Part shown: positions 33,673 to 43,920 of the stretch, piece after piece
How the letters are laid out: every line of letters begins with the position of its first letter
Position numbering within the stretch: position 1 is the stretch's first letter
From: Choristoneura fumiferana
Taxonomy: Eukaryota > Arthropoda > Insecta > Lepidoptera > Tortricidae
NCBI RefSeq assembly: GCF_025370935.1
Contig: NC_133485.1
Location: 8,274,734 to 8,338,733 of the forward strand
DNA: 64,000 nucleotides
Reading direction: 5' to 3'
Made by a program: the position numbers and the translations under genes
Notes under the pieces: model-generated
The model's input: the letters and a program-made list of their open reading frames with translations, nothing else
What the model was told of the DNA's origin: nothing
Databases searched by the model: none

Positions 33673-35328
33673 GTCCCTGTTTCGTTTATTTGCAGAATCA
33701 TCCCGAAGTGGTGGAAGCAGCAAGGGAGGGCTTACGCAAATATGGCGCTGGTCTTAGTTCCGTGAGATTTATTTGCGGAACTCAAACTTTACACAAGGTT
33801 AGTTGACGTAGTGAACGTTGCAGGAATCCAATAAGGACGCTAGCGTTTATCTCGAACATAAAGCAATCATCCCTGTCGCTCTCGCATACTGGTTCGAAAG
33901 GAATAAAAAACCACTTTGTAAGTATATAGTTACAGTATAGCTTAAAAGAAACTTAAACCTTTATTATTTGTCACTGTCTAGTAAAAAGTTTTAAACTTTC
34001 CCAGGATTGTTGCTTACTTTACTGCGGTAGAGTACTAAATGGGTTTAGCTTATTTGCTACCAAATGTTATTGTGAATAAGTACTTAAAATTTGACTGGAC
34101 TTTTAAGGAAAACCGGTCAAGGAAAACCGTCATTTAAGTTTGTCTGAGATGTGTTTCCGTTCTTTGTAATAAGACCGTTACTGTCTACTGAAATCTAATA
34201 AACAACTCACCAAATGTTTGCTTTATTTTGTCAGGAACTAGAACACAGATTGGCGCAATTCCATGGTCGGGAGGATGCCATCCTGTATGGCTCGTGCTTC
34301 GATGCTAACGCTGGGCTATTCGAATCCATGCTGACGCCAGAAGATGGCGTGTTTTCTGATGCGCTCAACCACGCCTCCATCATTGACGGAATACGGCTCT
34401 GTAAAGCACAAAAGCACCGCTATCCACACAGGGACTTAAGTGGTAGGTTTCTTTTAATAACATGACTTTAGCCTCCAATACATACCTTCTCCAATTCATT
34501 AGATAGAGTCAAAGTCAAAAAAATTCACGTTCATCATCAACACAGAATGTTCGACTCCCATTTTCAAAACTTCACGAAATATTCGGTATCTCAACAAGAA
34601 GACAATATAAACCATGGAATATTTTGACAGAATTAGAGCACCTGCTAGCACACAGCGATGCTCGCATCAAACTGATAGTGACGGATGGAGTTTTCTCCAT
34701 GGACGGCAACGTGGCACCGCTTCCGGGACTACGTGAACTGGCCGACAAATACCGCGCGCTGTTGTGCGTTGACGACAGTCACGCTACTGGCTTCTTCGGG
34801 GCTACAGGCCGGTATGTGGACCATTCTTCATAACTGTAATCGAACACAGACAGCTCGACCACTGCTGAACAGCTGAATATAGTCTCTCCAGCAAAGACGG
34901 GAAAGGGTTGCACGCTTTCCTCGCTCCACTGCTGCTCTCGAAATTATCATATCTGAATCTTGTGGCTTCAACTCAAAAGGGGCTGTCTTAGAAGAACTGC
35001 GTGTTCTCGATCGATGGTCACCATTGCTAACCTTTTCAAGACACAATTTATAGAGCTGGCCCTTATAAAACGGAGTAGTCGCTCTGCGTCAACAAATGGT
35101 AGAGACTAACCTAACCAACTAAAAGTTGGAAAACCCCGACTTTTTCACTTCAAAGTTCAATATCTCAAAAATAAGACTCAGATCCTCGACTAAGATAACA
35201 TCGCTGAATCCAAGGGAGAAGCTATACGAGTATAAGGGAGAAGCCAGCGCTACCCTCAATCATTACTGTTAAGTACATGTGATTTATTATTTAGGCACGA
35301 TTAGTGAATCTTTTACCTCTTATTCCAG

Positions 35329-35520
35329 GGGTACCGAAGAATACTGCGGCGTAATGGGCGCAGCCGACATCATTTGCTCAACGTTGGGCAAGGCTGTAAG
35401 TGGCTCGGCAGGAGGGTACACCACGGGCCCAAAGAACTTATCACCCTGCTCCGGAATGTCTCGCGCCCGTATCTGTTCTCTAATGCGCCCCCGCCACCTG
35501 TAGTGGCTGCTTCCTTGAAG
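35329..35520 (+). pseudogene. GCAT: GCAT first copy, exon 7 with one-base deletion
   Basis: Contains the intact PLP-lysine block (STLGKAV, SGSAGGYTTG), then loses one G in ACGGGCCC, so the remainder reads out of frame to a stop. Otherwise identical to the exon of the complete copy. Confidence 0.85.
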
Positions 35521-35602
35521 GTAAAGAATTAATACGATCTCTTCTTCAATGTTCTATAAAGATTTAGCCCTCTAGACACTGAAATGTAATGCACTAGTCC
35601 TG

Positions 35603-36040
35603 TGTTAACCGACATACTCTTCTTCGATAGCTCGAATTATTACATACAGTTTCAGGGGAAGGAGTCCAAGCATGGTATAACACGATAAGGGACAATTTAC
35701 CTTGATTGATGGAACCCGCGTGGTCTTGATGATGCCGCCGCCGAGTGGAGCCGCCGCCGTGGCCCGGGCCGAGTTCTTGTGGATGTTTGGGCTTGTTTTG
35801 TGTAATTGTTATGTAGTATCACTACACCACACATCACAATCTTAACTTAAATCGTTATAATGTTTTTATTAACGAAGAGTGACTTGGAACACACGCCGTC
35901 CGACCGATCCGCCGCAAGAACAGTAGTTCCTTTTTCACTCACGGCGCCACCGTCGCCTTGTGAAGCGCGGGAGGCAAATGTTGCCAACTTCAAGCCCTCC
36001 AATTATCCCCTATTGAAGGAATAACATGCTTGGACATACA
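35603..36040 (-). repeat. BEL/Pao 3' LTR
   Basis: On the minus strand it starts TGTATGTCCAAGCATG at 36040 and ends GTCGGTTAACA at 35603, the TGT...ACA form. A polypurine tract (CGGGGGGGAG, 36050-36041) abuts its start. The left edge coincides with the point where the sequence departs from the uninterrupted copy. A shorter edge near 35663 is possible because GTCCAAGCATG recurs there inverted. Confidence 0.65.
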
Positions 36041-36324
36041 CTCCCCCCCGAACCAAGGTATAGCTTGGTTGACCTAATCATCAAGGGGAAGTTTGCTAAG
36101 TTTAGACACGGGTCTGATTAAGGTACTCTTTTGAGTTCGCACCTTAACTACTCGTACAATCCCGTCTTTACCCGGCATCAAACTTATTATTCTACCCCGT
36201 TTCCAGTCTAAAGGAGGACTATTGTCTTCTTTAATCAATACTAAATCATTAACCTTTGGAGGGGTGGTATGATCATTCCACTTGTGCCGTGATTGTAAGG
36301 TATGTAAATACTCATTTCGCCATC

Positions 36325-37998
36325 TTATCCAAAAATGTTGCGACAGCCGTTGAAGTAGTTGGAATCTATTGAGTTTACTAATTTAACGTCATCATAGTTA
36401 TACTCTGGCAGGGAAACTAGCGGCTCACCGATAAGAAAATGTCCCGGTGTTAACACTTCTAAGTCATTGGGATCAGAACTTAATGGAGTTAAAGGTCTCG
36501 AATTCATGACCGCTTCTACCCGAGTGAAGAAAGTAGTAAGCTGCTCAAAAGTCAATTTTTGTTCACCGAGAACTCGCGTCATGTGCATTTTCGAAGTTTT
36601 AACCGCGGCCTCAAATAATCCGCCCATATTTGGACTGCTTGGCGGGTTAAATAACCAAGTGACATTAGACTTAGCTAGTTCTCTGCTAATATCCGAGCTG
36701 TTATCACGTATATATACATACAATTCTTTTAAATATTTATCTGTTCCGGTGAAATTAGTCCCGCAATCTGATCTCACAAGAGAAGGCAATCCACGCCTTG
36801 ATACAAATCTAGTAAACGTATCAACGAATGCTTCTACCGATAATCCAGAAACGACTTCTAGATGTACCGCTTTGGTTACCAGACATACAAAGACGCAGAG
36901 ATAACATTTCTCAATCCGTGCGTTTCTAAGAGAGCTGGACTTTATATAAAATGGACCTGCGAAGTCTGTCCCTACGCTCTGAAACGGTCTTAATTCTCTT
37001 ACCCGATCGCGTGGTAGATCTGACATAAAGGGCTGTACTAATTGTGGCCGTTTTTATAACATTGCACGCATTTAAACGTGACCGTACGTGTTAAACGTCT
37101 TACCGATAGAATCCAATAATTTCGTGATAGAATTGCTGCTAATGCGTTTGCACCAACATGACAGTAGGTTTTATGAAATTGTTCGACGAGTAGCTGTATA
37201 AGCTTACCCTTCCCGGGAGCAAAATGGGATGTTTCGCATTGTAAGGCAAGTCAGAATATTTGATTCTACCACCTACTCTAATCAAATTGTCCGAGTCCAG
37301 AAATAAGTTAAGTTTCTTAAGGCTTGACTTGATTTTTAAATTTGCTTGAAGAGCTTCCATCTCCTCACTAAAGGCATTTTCTTGTTCCAAATAAATTAAT
37401 TGTTTTATAGCATTTCTACGTTCAATTACTGAGGGGTTTTTATCTAAGTTCCGCGAAGATGGATTTTTACAATTGTGAATAAACCGTAAGATGAAAGCAG
37501 TGACGTTTATTAATTTTTCATATGAACTATATCTGTCAATTAGATTAAGATTCAAATCCGACTGTCTATCCGAGACTGTTACATTTGCTGTCAATTTAGT
37601 TTTACACCCGGAAGTAACGTGTCAGGAAACTCTGGACCAGAATGAGGCCAGGTCTTAGGAGAGAGACATAACCAATCTGGATGCCACCACAGCGGGTGAT
37701 TTAATAATTCCGCAGCCGAAGTACCGCGAGATGCAGCATCTGCGCAATTTTGTTCCGTAGGTACATGTCTCCACGTAATTGGTGCTACCGAAGAAATAAT
37801 TCTTGAAACTCGATTCCCTTCAAAAACTTTAAGTTTATGTGGAGGAGTTTTAATCCATGCCAAAACAATAGTGCTGTCGCACCATCCGTAGACATTATTT
37901 ATTATCATTGACAAATCATTAACTAAGGTATCATAAACATGATTAATTAGTGTTACAAAAGGCAAGCACCTTCCATTTCCAGATGAGGTATAGTACAT
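36325..37998 (-). pseudogene. BEL/Pao RNase H end and integrase region
   Basis: Frame 37998-37591 holds the end of the RNase H-like region (WCDSTIVLAWI, NCADAASRGTS). Frame 37594-37139 covers the region before the integrase, and 37026-36325 the integrase core: SVGTDFAGPF and SDCGTNFTG supply two acidic catalytic residues, and GGLFEAAVK the glutamate. MNSRPLTPLS and TPGHFLIGEP are conserved in this clade. The HHCC zinc finger region around 37060 is interrupted. Confidence 0.85.
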
Positions 37999-39461
37999 TT
38001 TTTCTTTAACGGAGCAACGCGGGATTTGGCCATTAAAATTCGAATAGTTACTTTATTGTGCTCGTCTTCAGTTCGTAAATATACTACTGCACCAAAACCC
38101 GATGTCGATCCGTCACAAAAACCGTGTAAGGAATATTTGTTATTTTTATTAGTCTCCGATTTGATACAACGTGGTATTGAAAGTTTTGATAAGTTGGGTA
38201 TGTCCGAAAGAAATTCTCGCCATCTGTGAACGAGATCATCCGGAGCAGGGGAGTCCCATTCAATAGGTTTACCATCACCACTGCTAAGCAAACTCTGAAG
38301 TAGTAGTTTTGCCCGAAATACTACCGGACAGATCCATCCGAGAGGATCAAACAATTTAGCTGTGGACGCTAAAATAACTCGACGAGTAATACATTTTTCC
38401 AAAGGCAAGTTTACAGTGTAAGTAAAGGTATCAGATGTAGGGTCCCATTGTAGGCCTAATACTTTAATGCAACCGAATTTATCATCTTTATCAAAATTAG
38501 CGGGCATTTCACAATATTCTTGGGTACCCCCTGTAGAATTCTGGGATCATTAGATGACCATTTGCGCAATTCGTAATTTGCCGTCTGCATTAAGCTTATT
38601 ACTTCGTCCCTAATTTCAATAGCTTCCTCTAGAGTATCTGCCCCGCCGTTTAGATCGTCTACGTAACAGTTGTGACGTATTAATTTCGCAGCCCTAGGGA
38701 ACTTGTCACCTTCGTCTTCAGCTAATTGAAGTAAACACCGATTTGCTACAAACGGACTAGATTTGAGTCCGTAAGTATTAGTAGTTAATTCATAAACAGT
38801 AACGGGTTCCGAATTATTCTCTCTCCACAGAATTAACTGGTATTGCCGATCGTCTGGATGAATCCAAGTTTGTCTAAACATCATACGAATGTCCGTTATA
38901 AATACAAAAACCGGGTACCGAAAATTCAATATAATTTTTACTAATATCATTCTGCAGCCTTTCACCAGCATACAGACAGTCATTCAAAGCGACACCGTTA
39001 GATGTTTTTCCGCTGCCGTCAAAGACAACCCTAATTTTTGAAGTATCTCCAGATGTTTTAAAGACGCCGTGATGTGCTAAGAAATAATGTTCATCGTTGT
39101 AATTCCGAAAATTCGACTTTTGCATATGTCCGAGATCAATGTATTCATTCATAAATTTACAATATGTATTTTTAAATTCCGGTTGTAACTGAAAACGTCT
39201 TTCCAACGCCAGTAACCGTCGATAAGCCATTTGCCGAGAATCTCCCAGTCGAGAATGTGTAGGTATAATTGGTAACCGCACCATGTATTTTCCGTCCGAA
39301 CCGCGAATAGTTGTTTCTACGAACAAGTTTTCGCAATCCACATCTAGTGGATCCTTAATAATTTTGACCGAAGGAGGCTCTTCCGAAGCCCAAAACCGTT
39401 CCACTGTTTCTATTAGTGAACTTCCCGAAAAAATTGTCATATCCGTAACCGTGTTTTTCAT
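37953..39461 (-). pseudogene. BEL/Pao reverse transcriptase and RNase H region
   Basis: Frames 39461-38874, 38983-38456 and 38507-37953 together cover the RT: VVFDGSGKTSNG, FITDIRMMFRQTWIHPDD, YGLKSSPF and the polymerase motif YVDDLNGG. Then the Pao-specific LFDPLGWICPV block and an RNase H-like HGFCDGSTSGFGAV. Two frameshifts are visible. Confidence 0.88.
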
Positions 39462-39540
39462 TGAAACCGCAAGCTTATCGTCCGAAATGCGAGATATATC
39501 TGTATTATTTAAAAACGAACTCTTATCTAACGAGTTTGAA

Positions 39541-39724
39541 ACCGAAACCGAATTGTTGTTAGATACCGAAACAGAATTGTTTTCAGATACCGAAACCGAA
39601 TTGTTATCAGATACCGAAACCGAATTGTTATTAGATACCGAAACCGAATGTTATTAGATACGAAACCTTATTAGATACCGAAACCGAATTATTCTAGATA
39701 CCGAAACCGAATTATTGCTAGATA
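39541..39724 (-). repeat. 24-bp tandem repeat inside the BEL/Pao coding region
   Basis: Eight units of ACCGAAACCGAATTGTT plus a variable AGAT-ending tail (24, 24, 24, 24, 23, 17, 23, 24 bp). The four full units would encode the octapeptide SNNNSVSV or close variants on the minus strand between protease and RT. The shortened units fall outside the multiple of three and shift the frame. Confidence 0.9.
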
Positions 39725-40198
39725 CCGGCCGAATAAAGCGTAATCACAAATAGTGTCCAAAACGTACGGACCGTCCGGCTCCGACCGTAAGTTTATTTTT
39801 TCGTTATTTAAAATCTCGCCCAAAATGTCACATCCGAAAATTATGTCTATTTTTGACAAATGTGCAAAGTTAGTGTCCGATAACTTGCATTCATAAGATG
39901 ACGTAAACCGCCTAGCATTATAGGATGTAGGAGTCGTCATAACCACCGCCGAAACCGTGAGAACCGAATTCGAGTCAGGTTTTGACTTGAAATTAATAAT
40001 TACCATTTTGTCGCTCAATTTTGTACTATTGCCGCCGACACCGACAATAGGTATAGAACAGTTATGCCGCTTCAAGCTAAGAGAATTCGCAAAATCATTT
40101 CGTATGATAGTGATTTGCGAGCCCGAATCTAATAAAGCGCGAGCGGGAACATAATCACCGCACGTTGACCGCACATAAACAATCACCGTAGGCAACAA
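39689..40198 (-). pseudogene. BEL/Pao aspartic protease region
   Basis: ARALLDSGSQITII holds the retroviral-type DSG active-site triad, followed by VGVGGN and DIIFGCDILGEI, the pattern of the Pao-associated protease domain. It runs into the 24-bp tandem repeat at its 3' side. Confidence 0.8.
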
Positions 40199-40487
40199 AA
40201 CATTTTCTAAAACTTTAGGTGTAGTTAATGAAGCGACATTACTATTCTTTTGCTGTAATTGCTATTGAGCGTGAGGCGAGCGTCGCACACCAGGTGGCGA
40301 CACTGAACGATGTTGACTTTTTTCGCGCGAAGCGGCGCGGCTCGGCCTGCCGCCATGTTTGTTGTCATACGCGCGGGCCCCGCTCGGTCGCTGCTGTGCG
40401 TTCGCTCGTAACGAGTGCAACGATTTTCGTTCCGATTGACATCATAGTTATAATAGTTATTACTTTGTCGATCACATTCACTATCGA

Positions 40488-41728
40488 CTACGCCGACCGA
40501 CACATGGTTTGGTTTTTATAATAAGTCGAATCGACTTTGCCGGCACCCTTGACGTAGGTGTTTTCTTTGCGTGTAGCAAATGTACAGATCATTTTATTAT
40601 GACCAGTATTATTACAGTACATACAGGGTACATTCCGTTTGCAAGAAATAGCCGAATGGTTACCGAAACATCTAAAACACAAATTTTTAGATTTAATCAG
40701 TCCACGCCTGTCATCACGTGACATATCCTGAAATTTATAGCAGTCCATAATTTTATGGGATTGACTATTGCAAAACGCGCACCCGGTTTTGTCGAACGAC
40801 CTATTTGGTTCGCGCGGTATGAAGTTCGTCTTGCGAGGTTGACCGAAGTTTGCCGAAATCGGCGCCGAAATTGCAACCGAGCCGAATGATTGCTGGTATC
40901 AATAAAATGGCATTCGTTTCGTAAGAACGTAATGAAATTATCGAATGTAGGGAGGTCGTTTTTAACGCCACCGTGTCTTTGTTCAAAGCGTGTTTTCAAA
41001 TCGTTAGGCAACTTACACAAACACATGTATAATAGAAATAGTCGTCTATCGTAAGCCCTAGATTTTTAAGAGACCTTACTGACTCCAACAGTGGGTTTAA
41101 CATGCCTACTCGGAGGTTTTGGCTGTTTGACACATTAGGTAAATTAATCAAGCGTGAAAGATGCCTGTCAATAATCATTCTTTTGTTCTCGTACCGTGAC
41201 TTTAATATATCTAGCGCGATATCTAATGATTCATTTGTCATAGGTAAATGTTGTATTAGAGTGCGGGGTTCTTTATGGACATGTGAAAATAGGTAATGGT
41301 ATTTTTCCGTTTTTGACAAATCTTTTCTAGAGAGGACTAGAGAATTATATAAACTAATGAAGCTGAACCATTCGAATACATTTCCTTCAAAGTTATCCAA
41401 GTCCAACACAGGCAGGCGAGAATGTGTTGCACTTTCCGTTGTCGGATAGGAGCCGTCCGAATTCGGGAATTTCGCTGCTATTGCATCTAACTCGTTATAC
41501 TGAATAGTGGCAGTTTTAAAACGAGCATCATAGCCAGTCGTTATGTTTTCGTCCGTGACGATATTTAACAGGTTCTCGTATGCCGCCGATAATTTTTCGT
41601 AATGATCCTCTAGTTTCCTGAGCCGAACCGATATAACACCATGAGTATTCACTTGATTTACTCATACTACTTGAATGTTCAAACCATTCGCATTCGATTT
41701 TAAACTTTACTTCACTGGCTTTCGCCAT
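40488..41728 (-). pseudogene. BEL/Pao gag region
   Basis: Starts at an ATG at 41728 (MAKASEVKFKIECEW) and shifts frame near 41650, 41010 and 40740. The middle matches the Pao-type gag domain (LDNFEGNVFEWFSF, LIQHLP). The end carries two zinc knuckles, CFRCFGNHSAISC and CMYCNNTGHNKMIC, expected to bind RNA. Confidence 0.8.
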
Positions 41729-41842
41729 TTTGTTTTTCTTAGAAATCTGCTAATACGCAACAATACGAAGTAGGTATGTACCTAAACTAACCAAAAAACC
41801 ACTGAACCAAAATTTTATTTTACCCTACCTAACGTAGCATTT

Positions 41843-41942
41843 NNNNNNNNNNNNNNNNNNNNNNNNNNNNNNNNNNNNNNNNNNNNNNNNNNNNNNNNNN
41901 NNNNNNNNNNNNNNNNNNNNNNNNNNNNNNNNNNNNNNNNNN
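41843..41942. other. Assembly gap, exactly 100 N
   Basis: A run of exactly 100 N, the usual placeholder for a gap of unknown size. The left contig ends inside the 5' region of the BEL/Pao element; the right contig starts with sequence already seen from 25987. Confidence 0.98.
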
Positions 41943-42188
41943 AATACCTGTAGATTTACTTTTTGAATTATTTATTCAAATCGGACGTCCCATTCAAAAG
42001 ACATTAAGAATATAAAAATACCTATCAATCTAACCAAAAAATGTATTTAACGTCGACGCGCCCCGGCTTCGCGCGGGTCGGGTGTAGTTTTTGGGAAATG
42101 GAGACGTGTGTGAAGTGCCCTTTTTAGGGTTCCGTACCCAAAGGGTAAAAACGGGACCCTATTAATAAGACTCCAATGTCCGTCTGTT

Positions 42189-42320
42189 TCAATTACATTT
42201 GAAATTTACCAACAGCTTTGCGGTGAAGGAAACATCGTGAGGAAACCTGCCACAAACCTGAACCTGAAAAGCAACTATCGGACTGCTTCTGCTTGACATT
42301 AATAGTTAATAGCCCGAAGG
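42189..42320 (+). mobile_element. Headless body of the second SINE family
   Basis: Starts AATTACATTTGAAATTTACC, equal to 26550 onward, after a deletion that joins it to GTCCGTCTGTTTC. Retains GAAACATCGTGAGGAAACC. Confidence 0.7.
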
Positions 42321-42430
42321 TAGATATTATATTGCAGGGTTTTTAGGTTATTTATGGTGGCGTGAGGGAGTCCGGCGGAGCTATAGTGGCAGTAGAGTAA
42401 AACAAGATTTTAACTAGGTATATTTTATTC

Positions 42431-43342
42431 TTTTAGGGTTTCGGAGCCAAAATGGCAAAAACGGAACCCTTATAGTTTCGCCATGTCTGTCTGTCTGTCT
42501 GTCCGTCCGCAGCTTTGCTCAGGGACTATCAATGCTAGAAATCTGTAATTTTGCACGAATATATATTATGTGAACTATGCCGACAAAATGGTACAATAAA
42601 AATTCAAAACCAATTTTTTTTAAGAGTACTTACCTTCCATAGACGTAAAGTGGGACTATTTTTTTTTTCTCATCCAACCTTGTAGTGTGGGGTATCGTTG
42701 GATAGGTCTTTTAAAACCATTAAGGGTTGCTAAAACGATTTTTCGATTTAGTGATTTGTTTGCAATAGGACTGGATATGGTAAGAGGAACATTCTATCAG
42801 AGGGAGCACGACTATATAATGACCTGCCTGTTGAAGTTAAAAAGTGTAGGTAATACATTAGGCATGTTTAAAAGTAAACTTAGAGATTATATTAGTGTTA
42901 AGGTAAATTAGATGTTACGATTAGCTGGAAAATCTTACTAAAGATATTATTTGTCTAATTTTAAGCTCATTGTAAGTGAGTGAACATTGTTCTTTATGAG
43001 TAATAAAGTCTTTAAACCTAAATATTCAATTTTAAAGTGCAAATTTTCATTACAATCGAGCGTCCCCCCCCCCCTCTAAAATCTAAACCGGTTGGTGGAA
43101 AATTTTTAAAAAATTCAGGATGATAGTAAGTATATCAAACTTACAAGGAAAACTATAACGGTTAAGTTGGCTTGAAAATTATTAGTAAGTTATTTAAAAG
43201 CAAATAGCAGCCGAAGGTATAAAAATTATCTAAACTTGGAAGATTCCGTATAAAATACGAAATCTTTAGAAAAATTTGCTTAATTTTTTCGTAATGACTA
43301 CGGACCCTATTTTGGGCGTGTCCGACTCGCTCTTGTTCGGTT
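42431..43342 (+). repeat. Dispersed GGGTTCCG repeat, right copy
   Basis: Counterpart of 26792-27705 with fewer GTCT units and a longer C run near 43067. Confidence 0.8.
42764..43022 (+). mobile_element. Non-LTR retrotransposon 3' tail nested in a dispersed repeat, right copy
   Basis: Same insertion at the same point as 27130-27388, so it predates the split of the two haplotypes. Confidence 0.75.
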
Positions 43343-43827
43343 TTTATTTTCATCGATTATATTAACTACTCGTAACCTATCGACACAAGTATTCAACAAA
43401 GAAATTTGTAAATAAGTATAGACCTAATATAAATAGGGGTAAACGTCTGTGGTAGGAATCCTATGATTCAGTGCTCACGTTCAGTGTTTAATGATAGTAA
43501 ATAAAAGTATAGGGACATACTGATAGCTTTAAGTTATTACTTATAGCATCAGCATCTGTGCATGTGATCACGTGAGTTACTTCTACTTAGTTATTTGCAT
43601 GCAATGCAGCCAATGCAACTTGCAGCAGCCATAACAAACTAGAGTAGGTAGTTACTAAACTTACCTACTCAAAAGATAACGCTAATGTTCGTCTGTGTAT
43701 CAATCTCAGACGGATCCGCCTCAGACGGAAGACAAAAGGCAACCGTTCATTGTTAAGTCACTAAGTAATTCGTAGCCGTGTAGCAACGAAAACAAAATTA
43801 AACGTAAACAGAAACTTGCGTGACTGG

Positions 43828-43889
43828 TCTGCTAACAAGACGAGCGGCGCGGGCGCGGGCGCACCGGTGCCGCGCCCCCATTCGACGCT
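43828..43889 (+). promoter_or_regulatory. GC-rich GCAT leader, second copy
   Basis: Same GC-rich block as before the first copy, conserved base for base across the overlap. Probably 5' UTR with promoter-proximal elements. Confidence 0.4.
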
Positions 43890-43920
43890 ATGGCGCTGCG
43901 CTCGCAACTCCTGCGCAAAG
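43890..43920 (+). CDS. GCAT: GCAT exon 1: initiator and targeting segment
   Basis: A 31-nt exon encoding MALRSQLLRK, Arg/Lys-rich without acidic residues, as expected for the start of a mitochondrial presequence. The donor AAAG|GTAATC leaves phase 1, which selects the exon 2 acceptor at 47403 rather than the earlier TTTGCAG, which would read out of frame. Confidence 0.8.

Larger units (their letters stand above)
28261..35520 (+). pseudogene. GCAT: GCAT, incomplete second copy (probable allelic contig end), exons 1-7 only
   Basis: Exons equivalent to 1-7 of the complete gene: 28261-28291, 31601-31766, 32601-32666, 33696-33797, 34235-34442, 34631-34811, 35329-35520, with identical splice sites. 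Exons 8 and 9 are absent because a BEL/Pao element follows in intron 7 and the contig then ends at the N gap. Two single-base losses, both in homopolymers (C3 for C4 in exon 2, G3 for G4 in exon 7), break the frame. The base substitutions I found between the copies' exons (Ile ATT/ATC, His CAC/CAT, Gly GGC/GGA, Gln CAA/CAG) are all synonymous, which argues for an allele or a mis-called consensus rather than an old pseudogene. The break may be sequencing error; a real tandem duplicate is the less likely alternative. Confidence 0.85.
25987..35602 (+). repeat. Long duplicated block, left copy
   Basis: Collinear with the block right of the gap, with very high identity over introns as well as exons. 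Holds material missing on the right (26231-26549, about 29465-29615, 31071-31254) and lacks a SINE and a MITE present there. Best explained as one of two haplotypes. Confidence 0.93.
35603..41842 (-). mobile_element. BEL/Pao LTR retrotransposon, degraded, 5' end lost in the gap
   Basis: Order on the minus strand: gag (41728 to ~40490), aspartic protease (~40200-39690), reverse transcriptase and RNase H (~39460-37590), integrase (~37590-36325), polypurine tract, 3' LTR. This gag-PR-RT-RH-IN order and the Pao-type protease/RT blocks identify the family. The frame shifts roughly nine times, so no long polyprotein is intact here; some shifts could be consensus errors, as in the neighbouring GCAT exons. 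The 5' LTR and primer site are cut off by the N run. It lies in GCAT intron 7, antisense to the gene, and the other copy has the empty site at 51461-51466. Confidence 0.9.

Noticed and set aside
40228..40521. Plus-strand open frames opposite the BEL/Pao gag and protease
   Set aside because: Antisense shadows of the retrotransposon frames, without independent motifs. The same holds for 36467-36904, 38026-38229 and 39283-39657.
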